Positions 10,885 to 19,338 of a DNA stretch of 64,000 nucleotides are shown here, in pieces. Made by a program: the position numbers and the translations under genes. The stretch lies in assembly GCF_013760955.1 (NCBI RefSeq), contig NZ_JACDUL010000003.1, forward strand, positions 62,001 to 126,000, in the 5' to 3' direction. How positions within the stretch are numbered: the stretch's first letter is position 1; every line of letters begins with the position of its first letter. Under the pieces are notes generated by a model, which ran no database searches, had not been told where the DNA came from, and worked only from the letters and a program-made list of their open reading frames with translations. The stretch comes from Methanococcus maripaludis. GTDB taxonomy: Archaea > AGJL01 > Methanococci > Methanococcales > Methanococcaceae.

Positions 10885-12033
10885 ATGAAACAGATGGATA
10901 CTGAAAAACTGTTAATGATTCCGGGCCCTACAATGGTTCCAAGCCGGGTTTTGAACACCATGGCATTGCCAATTATCGGCCACAGGACAAAAGACTTTGG
11001 AGATTTGACTGAAGATACAGTCGACAAAATGAAAGAAGTCTTCCAAACTAAAAACGATACATACATCATTACCGGTTCAGGTACTGCTGTAATGGACATG
11101 GCTATTTCAAATACCCTTGATAAAGGCGACAAAGTAATAAACATTACAAACGGAAACTTTGGAGAAAGATTCTACAAAATTGCATCAGTTTATAAAGCAG
11201 ATGCTATAAAATACGAACCTGAATGGGGAGATTTAGCGGACCCTAAAAAATTAAAAGAATTACTCGAAGAAAACGAAGATGTAAAAGCAGTAACTGTAGT
11301 TCACAACGAAACTTCGACTGGTGCTAAAAACCCAATAGAAGATCTTGGAAACGTTGTAAAAGACTTTGACGCAATTTACATTGTAGATACAATATCATCA
11401 CTTGGTGGAGATTACGTAGATGTAGATAAGTTCAACATCGATATCTGTGTTACAGGTTCACAAAAATGTATTGCTGCACCGCCAGGACTTGCTGCCATTA
11501 CAGTAGGTGAAAAAGCATGGGATGTTGTCTCAAAAACGGAAACCAAATCATTCTACCTTGATTTAAACGCATACAAAAAATCATGGGACGGTAAAAAAGA
11601 AACACCGTACACACCATCTGTTTCATTAACTTACGCAATGAACGAAGCTCTTGAAATGGTACTTGAAGAAGGACTTGAAAACAGAGTTAAAAGACATGAA
11701 TTACTTGCTAGAGCTACAAGAGCTGGTTTAGAAGCTATGGGACTTAAATTATTCGCAAAAGAAAGAGCTCAGTCAGTAACTGTTACTTCAGCATACTACC
11801 CTGAAGGAATTGATGACAAAAAATTCAGAGGGCTCCTTGCAGAGAAATACAACATCAGAGTTGCTGGCGGACAGTCACACCTAACTGGAAAAATATTCAG
11901 AGTTGGACATATGGGTTCAGCTAAAGAATACCAGGTTTTAGGAACATTAGCTGCTATCGAACTTGCATTTAAAGAATTGGGCTACAATGCAGAAGGCGGA
12001 GTTGCTGCTGCAAAAAAAGTCCTTTCAAACTAA
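10885..12033 (+). CDS. Class V aminotransferase, alanine/serine-glyoxylate type
   Basis: 382 aa PLP enzyme of the AGXT/serine-pyruvate group. Visible features: MIPGPTMVPSRVLNTMALPIIGHR, a TYIITGSGTAVMD cofactor-binding loop, IVDTISSLGGDYVDVD with the pyridine-N aspartate, and CVTGSQKCIAAPPG with the Schiff-base lysine near residue 194. The exact amino donor and acceptor (serine, alanine, phosphoserine) cannot be read from the sequence. GAGGG is an adequate SD at 5-6 nt. A TATA-like ATATATAAAT lies at about 10806-10815. Confidence 0.9.
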   Translation: MKQMDTEKLLMIPGPTMVPSRVLNTMALPIIGHRTKDFGDLTEDTVDKMKEVFQTKNDTYIITGSGTAVMDMAISNTLDKGDKVINITNGNFGERFYKIASVYKADAIKYEPEWGDLADPKKLKELLEENEDVKAVTVVHNETSTGAKNPIEDLGNVVKDFDAIYIVDTISSLGGDYVDVDKFNIDICVTGSQKCIAAPPGLAAITVGEKAWDVVSKTETKSFYLDLNAYKKSWDGKKETPYTPSVSLTYAMNEALEMVLEEGLENRVKRHELLARATRAGLEAMGLKLFAKERAQSVTVTSAYYPEGIDDKKFRGLLAEKYNIRVAGGQSHLTGKIFRVGHMGSAKEYQVLGTLAAIELAFKELGYNAEGGVAAAKKVLSN

Positions 12034-12100
12034 ATCATAATCTTTTTTAACCATTATTTTCATTTTTTAAATATCAAAGTAATTTATTTTTGGTGAGTTA

Positions 12101-12760
12101 ATGTTTGAATCGAAATTTTGCGATATTTGCGGTAAACCTGCAAAAACATATCGATTTGGAAGTTTACTCTGCGATAATCCAGAATGCTTAGGAAGGGCAC
12201 AAAAACTTCGTGGAGGACCTGCAGGGCATAAATTAAGAGTTGTTTCTATTGGAAGCATAAATCCAGTCAAAGTTTCTGCGGTAGAAAAAGCTCTTGAAAA
12301 AACGGTTGGAAATATGCTTGTAACTCCAGTGGATACTGAAAGTGGAGTATCAAATCAACCAATCGGATTTGAAGAAACTTTTGAGGGCGCATACAATCGG
12401 GCAAAAAGTGCTTTTGAAAAAGTAAATTCAGTTTATGGAATTGGAATTGAAGCAGGAATGGTTGAAATCGGAGAAAAAAAACTAGATATACATATTTGTG
12501 TTGTTTATAATGGGATTGATTACAGTGTTGGAACTTCTCAAGCTTTTCAAATTCCAAAAGAAATTTCTGAAAAACTAAATGAAGGTTTTGAATGCGGTAA
12601 AGTTGCAGAAGCGACTTATGGAATAAAAGATATTGGAAAAAAGAATGGGCTTATCGGGGTTCTCACGGATGATAACATTTTAAGAGAAGAGTTGTGTATA
12701 AATTCAGTTGTAATGGCTATGATTCCAAAGTATAGAAGAAATTCAGAAATAAGGTTTTAA
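12101..12760 (+). CDS. Inosine/xanthosine triphosphatase (DUF84) with N-terminal zinc finger
   Basis: 219 aa. Residues 5-35 hold two Cys pairs (CDICGKPA, CDNPEC), probably a zinc finger, with a HisGly tail (GPAGHK). From residue 46 the YjjX/DUF84 fold begins: VVSIGSINPVKVSAVEKALEK, SGVSNQPIGFEETFEGAYNRAKSAF, and GIGIEAGMVEIGEK. The family hydrolyses non-canonical ITP/XTP to keep them out of nucleic acids. The added zinc finger makes the protein longer than the about 170-180 aa stand-alone form. SD GGTGAG at 5 nt. Confidence 0.88.
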   Translation: MFESKFCDICGKPAKTYRFGSLLCDNPECLGRAQKLRGGPAGHKLRVVSIGSINPVKVSAVEKALEKTVGNMLVTPVDTESGVSNQPIGFEETFEGAYNRAKSAFEKVNSVYGIGIEAGMVEIGEKKLDIHICVVYNGIDYSVGTSQAFQIPKEISEKLNEGFECGKVAEATYGIKDIGKKNGLIGVLTDDNILREELCINSVVMAMIPKYRRNSEIRF

Positions 12761-12846
12761 ATAGGATTACTGCTACAATCTAATGAGGATAATTTTTATA
12801 GGATGATTTTAATTTGTATAATAATTCTAATGGTAAAAGTGATACG

Positions 12847-14186
<1,340 letters not shown>

Positions 14187-14187
14187 A

Positions 14188-14829
14188 TTAATATCTTTTT
14201 TGTTTTAGTTGATTTTTCGCGTTTTTCTCATTTCTGTAGTCATAATACATCCAGATTACAAATAATATTACAAAAATAATCAGATGTTCTTTTAGGAGTA
14301 TTGAAATGTTTCCAAGGTACGGAATTATAAATGGTTCCCTATCTAAATTAATTACTCGCTGCTTAACTTGTTCTGCACGAATCAGTTCTGGATCGTAAGT
14401 CGGGTTATTGTCCCCTTTTGTAATATAATACTTGTTTCCATCAGAATCCGTCCACGTATCAATTACCCTGTGAATTACAGGAGTTGTTGGTGAGAATCCT
14501 GAAAGTATCGGGAAATTATAGATCATACTTTCCCTAGAATTTACTTCATAGTAATCTAGTGTTCGTCCATTTATTGATAAGTCTTGATTTAGTATTTTAT
14601 TTTCACCCGCATTTGTCCAGTGGGCGCTGTAAACAATTATATCGCCAACAGATACATTTTCGGGTTCAAACTCGAATAATGCGTTTTCCACAACTACAAA
14701 ATCGCCCCTCGTCATCACTGGAACCATGCTGTCTGAGACCACAACATTGACATGTGTCCACACAATAAGAAAGACGAATAAAAATACCGTCCATTCAAGA
14801 ATATTTTTATTATTGATGGTACCACCCAA
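14188..14829 (-). CDS. Signal peptidase I, archaeal (Sec11-like)
   Basis: Up to 213 aa. One N-terminal membrane segment (about residues 12-32) leads straight into the catalytic serine motif VVSDSMVPVM (Ser34). TTPVIHRVID supplies the histidine that replaces lysine in archaeal/ER enzymes, and YYITKGDNNPTYDPE the aspartates. A second membrane segment lies near the C-terminus (about 180-198). It removes signal peptides of secreted proteins such as the S-layer protein. The start is odd: the only in-frame standard codon is a TTG at 14829 with no SD before it, while a GGGTGG SD sits 4 nt before an ATC at 14817 (see findings). Confidence 0.88.
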   Translation of the reverse strand: MGGTINNKNILEWTVFLFVFLIVWTHVNVVVSDSMVPVMTRGDFVVVENALFEFEPENVSVGDIIVYSAHWTNAGENKILNQDLSINGRTLDYYEVNSRESMIYNFPILSGFSPTTPVIHRVIDTWTDSDGNKYYITKGDNNPTYDPELIRAEQVKQRVINLDREPFIIPYLGNISILLKEHLIIFVILFVIWMYYDYRNEKNAKNQLKQKRY

Positions 14830-14957
14830 ACTGTAATTTCATTTTAAGATTTTTAAATTCTTAATAATATTATACGTAAGCTAATATAAATTACATTGTG
14901 GTTTTGGGTTGAGTCATGATTTCATATTGGTATAGGCTTGTCATCTGTGGTTTTTTC

Positions 14958-14974
14958 CGAAAGATTTATATATT
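14958..14974 (+). promoter_or_regulatory. BRE/TATA promoter of the histone gene
   Basis: CGAAAG followed by ATTTATATATT is close to the strong Methanococcus promoter consensus. Transcript start is predicted near 14998, giving a leader of roughly 20 nt carrying the GAGGTGA SD. Confidence 0.7.
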
Positions 14975-15016
14975 TAGTTTTCCAAAATTAAAACTGTAAA
15001 AGATTGAGGTGATTTT

Positions 15017-15220
15017 ATGGCAGAACTACCAGTTGCACCAGTAGTAAGAATATTAAAAAAAGCAGGTGCTGAAAGAGTAAGTGAAGATGCAGCAAAAATG
15101 TTTGTTGAGGCATTAGAAGAAATCGCAATGGACATCGCTAAAGAAGCAGCAGATTTATCCAAACATGCTGGAAGAAAAACTGTTAAAGTTGAAGACATTA
15201 AAATGGCTTTAAAAATGTAA
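15017..15220 (+). CDS. Archaeal histone
   Basis: 67 aa histone fold without tails: helix 1 [16 protein letters not shown], long helix 2 [35 protein letters not shown], helix 3 [10 protein letters not shown]. The KHAGRKTVK loop contacts DNA in this family. It forms dimers and longer multimers that wrap the chromosome. SD GAGGTGA at 4 nt and a strong promoter suggest high expression. A CCCTTTAAGGG palindrome just after the stop (15224-15234) and a long T tract at about 15334-15360 are candidate 3' end signals. Confidence 0.97.
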   Translation: MAELPVAPVVRILKKAGAERVSEDAAKMFVEALEEIAMDIAKEAADLSKHAGRKTVKVEDIKMALKM

Positions 15221-15223
15221 TTA

Positions 15224-15360
15224 CCCTTTAAGGGAAAATTGCAAGTTTAAAATGCTACTGATAATGTAATTACTCGATATCAATCAAAATCTTTGATTTT
15301 GTGATTCAATCTTACAGTTATCAATTATCTTTATTGTTACTTTTTTATTTCTTTTTTTTG
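15224..15360 (+). terminator. Candidate termination region after the histone gene
   Basis: A short perfect palindrome CCCTTTAAGGG is followed about 100 nt later by T-rich runs, including eight consecutive Ts ending near 15359. T-rich tracts terminate archaeal RNA polymerase. Which of the two acts as the 3' end cannot be told from sequence. Confidence 0.35.
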
Positions 15361-15465
15361 AATTAAGTTTTAACTAAAATTTTATATAATAAAGGATTAT
15401 ACTATTTAGGATAATTTAGAGTTATTATTTTTTGAAAACTTACAAAATATAACTGAGGTTACTTC

Positions 15466-16143
15466 ATGGACGTAGTTTTTGCACTTGGAGGGTCAGTATT
15501 GATGCCCAAAGAAGGGGCGTCAACTGAAAACATTCAAAATTATGCACAAGCATTCAAAAAATTAAAAGAAATGGGCCATAGGGTTTCTGTTGTTGTTGGT
15601 GGTGGAAATACTGCAAGGCAATACATATCAGTTGCGCGAGAATTTACAAATGAATCTTTTTGTGATGAAATCGGAATCCTTGCAACACGAATGAACAGCA
15701 TGTTATTAATTTCAGCACTTGGAAAAGATGCAGTAAAACAGGTTCCTGAAAATTTCAAAGATGCTGAACTTATATTAAATATGGATAAAATACTTGTAAT
15801 GGGCGGAACTCATCCTGCACACACAACAGATGCAGTTTCAGCAACTCTCGCAGAATTTATCGATGCGGATTTACTCGTTATTGCAACAAATGTTGATGGA
15901 GTATATACAAAGGATCCAAGATGCAATGAAGATGCAGTAAAACTTGATAAAATAAATACAAAAGAACTTTTAGAAATTACTGGTTCAAATTCAATGAGTG
16001 CAGGATCATCAGGAGTAGTTGATCCATTAGCATCAAAAATTATTGATAGGGCAAAATTAAAAACAATTGTTATAAAAGGAATCCCTGAAGAAATTTTAGC
16101 ATCAATTTCTGGAAATCATAACGGAACTACCATTACGCCCTAA
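15466..16143 (+). CDS. pyrH: UMP kinase, archaeal type
   Basis: 225 aa, typical for archaeal PyrH of the amino-acid kinase family. The N-terminal FALGGSVLMPKEG nucleotide loop, SVVVGGGNTARQYISVAREF, MGGTHPAHTTDAVSATLAEF, and ATNVDGVYTKDPR are visible. It phosphorylates UMP to UDP in pyrimidine nucleotide synthesis. The start is supported by GAGGT 7 nt upstream. It is monocistronic, followed by a repeat-rich intergenic region. Confidence 0.95.
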   Translation: MDVVFALGGSVLMPKEGASTENIQNYAQAFKKLKEMGHRVSVVVGGGNTARQYISVAREFTNESFCDEIGILATRMNSMLLISALGKDAVKQVPENFKDAELILNMDKILVMGGTHPAHTTDAVSATLAEFIDADLLVIATNVDGVYTKDPRCNEDAVKLDKINTKELLEITGSNSMSAGSSGVVDPLASKIIDRAKLKTIVIKGIPEEILASISGNHNGTTITP

Positions 16144-16160
16144 ACCCTTTTTTCTTGAAA

Positions 16161-16235
16161 AGAAAAAAGCCTTTTTTGCAAAATTAAATTTTGCAAAATA
16201 TCAGAAAGCTCTGCTTTCTGTCTATGATGGGAAAA
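16161..16235 (+). repeat. Hairpin-bearing intergenic repeat, copy 1
   Basis: Contains a near-perfect inverted repeat TTGCAAAATT/AATTTTGCAA, then CAGAAAGC-TCT-GCTTTCTG, then CTATGATGGGAAAA. The first hairpin, missing in copy 2, may be an internal duplication. It starts about 18 nt after the pyrH stop, so the stems could serve as 3' processing or termination structures. Confidence 0.7.
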
Positions 16236-16274
16236 AAGAAGAAATAACTAATATTTTAAAAAACATTCTGAAAA

Positions 16275-16334
16275 TAGAAAAAAGCCTTTTTGCAAAATAT
16301 CAGAAAGCTTTGCTTTCTGCCTATGATGGGAAAA
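16275..16334 (+). repeat. Hairpin-bearing intergenic repeat, copy 2
   Basis: A direct repeat of the previous element with the same core (AAAAAAGCCTTTTTGCAAAA, CAGAAAGC-TTT-GCTTTCTG, CTATGATGGGAAAA) but shorter by about 15 nt. The stem is preserved while its loop differs (TCT against TTT), which suggests that the hairpin, rather than the bare sequence, is maintained. Confidence 0.7.
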
Positions 16335-16398
16335 GAAAGATTTTTAAGTATTTATTTAAAACTTTCAAAAAATCAGAATTTTAAATTGGTGATATAAA

Positions 16399-16581
16399 AT
16401 GGAAAAACACAAACACTGTGTAAATTGTGGATTATCAATCCCTCCAGAAGAATCATTCTGTTCACAAAAATGTAAAGAAGAATTTGTTCAAAAAAGAAAA
16501 AAAATGATGAGAAGTCAGCAAATATTCTTTGTTGCGATGCTCGTTATCTTAGCAGTTTACGCATACACCACATTTTTCTAA
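16399..16581 (+). CDS. Small zinc-ribbon membrane protein (DUF2116-like)
   Basis: 60 aa. The N-terminal treble-clef-like zinc ribbon has CVNCGLSIPPEESFCSQKC (four Cys, with His residues just before), then a basic stretch KRKKMMR, then one C-terminal membrane helix of about 18 residues. This matches the archaeal DUF2116 Zn-ribbon family in size and layout. The basic residues before the helix predict a cytoplasmic zinc domain. Function unknown. SD GGTGA at 7 nt. It lies alone between the hairpin repeats and the tRNA genes. Confidence 0.8.
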   Translation: MEKHKHCVNCGLSIPPEESFCSQKCKEEFVQKRKKMMRSQQIFFVAMLVILAVYAYTTFF

Positions 16582-16626
16582 TAAAAAGGCATTCTTTAAA
16601 AATTTTTTAAATATTTAACCCATAAG

Positions 16627-16637
16627 TTTAAATACTA
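16627..16637 (+). promoter_or_regulatory. TATA box for the initiator tRNA gene
   Basis: AGTTTAAATAC, followed by a start predicted near 16655-16660 and the tRNA 5' end at 16694. Spacing fits a short 5' leader to be removed by RNase P. Confidence 0.5.
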
Positions 16638-16693
16638 CGGTCAATATGTTTATGTGTTAGCAAAGTGTTAGTCAAAAGCTAATGTGTAATTGA

Positions 16694-16769
16694 AGCGAGG
16701 TAGGGTAGCCAGGCCTATCCCGCCGGGCTCATAACCCGGAGATCAGAAGTTCAAATCTTCTCCTCGCTA
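16694..16769 (+). tRNA. Initiator tRNA-Met (CAT), CCA encoded
   Basis: 76 nt plus encoded CCA at 16770-16772. Acceptor stem AGCGAGG/CCTCGCT, anticodon stem CCGGG/CCCGG around loop CTCATAA (anticodon CAT), T arm AGAAG-TTCAAAT-CTTCT. The A1:U72 pair and the run of three G:C pairs next to the anticodon loop (GGG/CCC) are the marks of the archaeal initiator rather than the elongator. Confidence 0.95.
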
Positions 16770-16866
16770 CCATTTTTTAATTCGATTGTGAAAATAAAAA
16801 TTCGCGTTTTTAAAATTGTTTACTAAATTCTGAATTGTTATTAATTCGGAAAACATTTGTAATTGA

Positions 16867-16942
16867 AGCGAGGTAGGGTAGCCAGGCCTATCCCGCCGGG
16901 CTCATAACCCGGAGATCAGAAGTTCAAATCTTCTCCTCGCTA
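16867..16942 (+). tRNA. Initiator tRNA-Met (CAT), second copy, no encoded CCA
   Basis: Identical to the first copy over all 76 nt, including the shared TGTAATTGA just upstream, so this is a recent tandem duplication about 173 nt apart. After the discriminator A the sequence is a T-run instead of CCA, because a 64-nt segment interrupts the original 3' flank (see the insertion entry). It could still be functional, since CCA can be added by the tRNA nucleotidyltransferase. Confidence 0.9.
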
Positions 16943-17006
16943 TTTTTTTATTAATTCATCAAAAAAGTTTTGATCAACCTTTTGTATAAAAGGTTGGTTT
17001 GAAACG
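16943..17006 (+). mobile_element. 64-nt insertion scar at the 3' end of the second initiator tRNA
   Basis: The segment is bracketed by the direct repeat TTCTCCTCGCTA (16931-16942 and 17007-17018), which is the 3' end of the tRNA. After the right-hand copy comes CCATTTTTT, exactly as downstream of tRNA copy 1, so the right repeat is the displaced original 3' end. Inside are two perfect hairpins: ATCAAAA-AAG-TTTTGAT (16958-16974) and CAACCTTTT-GTAT-AAAAGGTTG (16975-16996). It is too small to encode anything; a mini-element or the leftover of a larger integration is inferred. Confidence 0.5.
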
Positions 17007-17142
17007 TTCTCCTCGCTACCATTTTTTCAAATTCAATTAAAATTAATGTTAGTATTTTAGAAATTTAAACTAACTCATTAAAACTTATTTTTTTAAATCT
17101 TCAAAATAATCTATAAATTTAAATATAATAATATTATTATCT

Positions 17143-17172
17143 AAAAAAGAAAAAGTGGGTCAAAGACCCACC
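17143..17172 (-). terminator. Hairpin terminator of the S-layer gene
   Basis: GTGGGTC-AAA-GACCCAC forms a perfect 7-bp stem about 37 nt after the S-layer stop. On the minus strand it is followed by TTTTTCTTTTTT. This is the best intrinsic-style terminator in the window and fits a very highly expressed gene. Confidence 0.75.
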
Positions 17173-17207
17173 TTAAGTATGCTTGACTAAACTTTTTTGA
17201 AGTTTAA

Positions 17208-18896
17208 TTATAACATAGCGATTAATGCATCAGCAGCAGCTTCTGTAGCAGCTCTGTCGCCACCAGCTACAACTAATACATCGTTACCGTTTGCAGCGCC
17301 AGCAGCTACTGCTAAGGTTGCAGGTGATTCGTTGTCGATTGCGATTAATCCAGCGTCAGCAAGTTCAGCGGTTAATGCGTTTACAACTGGTCCACCAACT
17401 AAGATTAATGCTTTGTCAGCATCATCTAATGAAGCTTCTGTGTCTAATACTGCGATTGGTGCAGTCATTACAACAGCTTCTTTAGCTTCAGCTTCAATGT
17501 CATCTAATTTGATTTCGGCGTTTAATACTGCAATTTTTTCGCCAATGCTTACAGTTACGTCTTTTGATTCGTCCATGAGGAATTTAGCAGCCATTTTACC
17601 GCTGTCTTCATCGAGGTCTAATTTTGCGTAGTCTGCAATTGTGAATGTTTTGTCTTTTGAAATTTTGTCAACGTCGTCTCCAACGTATTTTAAAGCAACA
17701 CCAACAATTGTTCCTGTTGCAGTAGCTTTGTCTGATAATGTAAGACCAGTACCTGCTACGTAGTCAACTGTGTATGCTTCGTAGTCAGGGATGAATTCTT
17801 CTCCAAGTTCTAATGATTGTACATTATCTACGATTACAAGTTCTGCGAAACCGTAGTTTTCACCAACATCGGTCCATGCATCGTTTACAACTATACCAAC
17901 ATCTTTGTAAACCAATTTAAGCTGGGTTGTCTGTTTTTTTACTGTGTCGAATTTTGAAGCAACAGTTTTTCCATCTTTTAAGATTGAAACATCTACTTTG
18001 TAGTTTGTACCTGACATTAAAACGTTGTTTACTTCTACGGTGTATCCATTTCCAAGGTCGTATGATTCACCTTGTTTAATAACTCCATCGTATACTTCGT
18101 CACCTACGATAACTAAGTCATCGTCTGTGTCGAGTTTAACAATTACTTTTTCTTCACCGAGTAATGGAATTCTCATACCTGGGAATAATGCAGCGTAGTC
18201 AGTTCCCAATATACCGTATTTGTCTTCTTCGAATGCTAATGATGCGTAGATTACTTCATCTTCTAAAATTTCTATATCTGCACCAGCAGTACCGAGTGTA
18301 GCTAAATCTGAGTTAATTGTAGCTACGAGTACTTCTGTAGCTTCGAAATCTGCACTTGCCTTATTGAAATCCCATCCTGAAGGGTCAGCATCTGATACAA
18401 ATGCTAAGGTTTGTAAGTCTTCTAAATCAGCTGCAGCACCTGCAGTTGTAATTCCAAATAATTCTTTTGTAGCAGCAGTACCATCTGCTAATCCTAAAAT
18501 ACCTGTTGTAACGCCGGTGTAATCGTCGTCTGCAGCGGTTATTACGAGTGCTTTTTTAACAACTGATACAGCAGCATCAGTGTATACATCTTTAACTTCG
18601 TCGGATTCTGCTTCAGCACTTACAGTAACTGTTGCAGTTCCATCTTCAACTGTTCCTTCTTTGAACATTAATGATCCAATTTTTGCAGCGATGTTAGCAG
18701 CTGAAACAACGTCTAAAGCAGCAGCGTTTGAACCTACTACAATATCTACGTTTGCTTCACCATCTGCTACTACATCAGCAGCGAAAGCGTCTACATCTCC
18801 AACTTTTTCAGCAGCGAAAGCGCCTGTTGCTAAAGCGGATGCAACCATTGCACCGCCTACAGCAATAGCACCAATTTTTTTCATGCTCATAGCCAT
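17208..18896 (-). CDS. slp: S-layer protein (methanococcal)
   Basis: 562 aa, acidic and Ala/Val/Asp rich. N-terminal Sec signal [15 protein letters not shown]...ALATGAFA with cleavage after about residue 28. The mature N-terminus ([18 protein letters not shown]) and C-terminus ([15 protein letters not shown], then [26 protein letters not shown]) match the S-layer_N and S-layer_C families of Methanococcus. It forms the single paracrystalline coat of the cell. The first ATG is used (GGTGA, 7 nt upstream). Strong TATA, short leader and a strong hairpin terminator all point to very high expression. The tRNA and hairpin repeats lie just downstream. Confidence 0.94.
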   Translation of the reverse strand: MAMSMKKIGAIAVGGAMVASALATGAFAAEKVGDVDAFAADVVADGEANVDIVVGSNAAALDVVSAANIAAKIGSLMFKEGTVEDGTATVTVSAEAESDEVKDVYTDAAVSVVKKALVITAADDDYTGVTTGILGLADGTAATKELFGITTAGAAADLEDLQTLAFVSDADPSGWDFNKASADFEATEVLVATINSDLATLGTAGADIEILEDEVIYASLAFEEDKYGILGTDYAALFPGMRIPLLGEEKVIVKLDTDDDLVIVGDEVYDGVIKQGESYDLGNGYTVEVNNVLMSGTNYKVDVSILKDGKTVASKFDTVKKQTTQLKLVYKDVGIVVNDAWTDVGENYGFAELVIVDNVQSLELGEEFIPDYEAYTVDYVAGTGLTLSDKATATGTIVGVALKYVGDDVDKISKDKTFTIADYAKLDLDEDSGKMAAKFLMDESKDVTVSIGEKIAVLNAEIKLDDIEAEAKEAVVMTAPIAVLDTEASLDDADKALILVGGPVVNALTAELADAGLIAIDNESPATLAVAAGAANGNDVLVVAGGDRAATEAAADALIAML

Positions 18897-18951
18897 AGTA
18901 ATTCACCTTTTGTGTGTTACTTTTTTTAACAAGAATAGCCTTGTCGTCATG

Positions 18952-18963
18952 ACTATATATACC
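18952..18963 (-). promoter_or_regulatory. slp: TATA box of the S-layer gene
   Basis: Minus strand GGTATATATAG, with a purine-rich BRE-like GGTAAGG overlapping its upstream side. A transcript start near 18930 leaves a leader of about 33 nt with the GGTGA SD. Confidence 0.65.
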
Positions 18964-18971
18964 TTACCATT

Positions 18972-18996
18972 TGAAACGGTTGCAATAATAGTTTCA
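18972..18996 (-). promoter_or_regulatory. Inverted repeat abutting the S-layer promoter
   Basis: TGAAAC and GTTTCA arms 13 nt apart enclose a GTTGCAA motif (18979-18985), placed directly upstream of the BRE/TATA of slp. Activator sites in archaea usually sit here. The same GTTGCAA heptamer forms both halves of the palindrome at 19071-19088. Confidence 0.45.
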
Positions 18997-19338
18997 GGGA
19001 AATAAACTTGCATTTACACGTTAAATCAAAAAAATAAATCTAAAAACGTAATTATTTTAAAAAATAAACTGTTGCAAATATTTGCAACTTTTTTAAAGAA
19101 CTTTTTAATAATAAAAAATTTTAAAAATTCGCATAATTTAGCATTTTAAAATATAACAAAATTAAATTTATTAAACGTTTTTTAGACCTGTTTTAAAAAA
19201 TATTCATACATCCAAATATCTACGAATGTATAGTACTATTGACATAATCTACTTCACTTTATGTTAAAATATTGTAATAATTCCACTTTGTATAGTATAA
19301 AAAAATAAAAAAATAAAAGTATTGTTTAAGTTCAATAT
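18997..19338. other. AT-rich gene-free region between ABCE1 stop and slp promoter
   Basis: It contains the GTTGCAA palindrome described separately and otherwise long A/T runs. No open frame with an SD, tRNA-like fold or C/D boxes were found on either strand. Confidence 0.6.
19071..19088. promoter_or_regulatory. Perfect 18-bp palindrome upstream of slp
   Basis: GTTGCAAATATTTGCAAC is perfectly self-complementary, lies about 140 nt upstream of the predicted S-layer transcript start, and is flanked by an A/T extension (AAC-T...ACTTTT). It is a typical shape for a dimeric regulator site. It could instead be a 3' hairpin of the ABCE1 transcript, whose gene ends at 19339 on the other side. Confidence 0.4.

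Noticed and set aside
16943-17030. A third tRNA gene after the second initiator tRNA
   Set aside because: Only about 12-21 nt of the 3' end recur; there is no anticodon or D arm, so it is the displaced end of copy 2.
17197-17631. 144-aa plus-strand frame opposite the S-layer gene
   Set aside because: An antisense shadow of the Ala/Val/Asp-rich S-layer coding sequence, with no SD and an implausible Ala/Ser/Thr composition.
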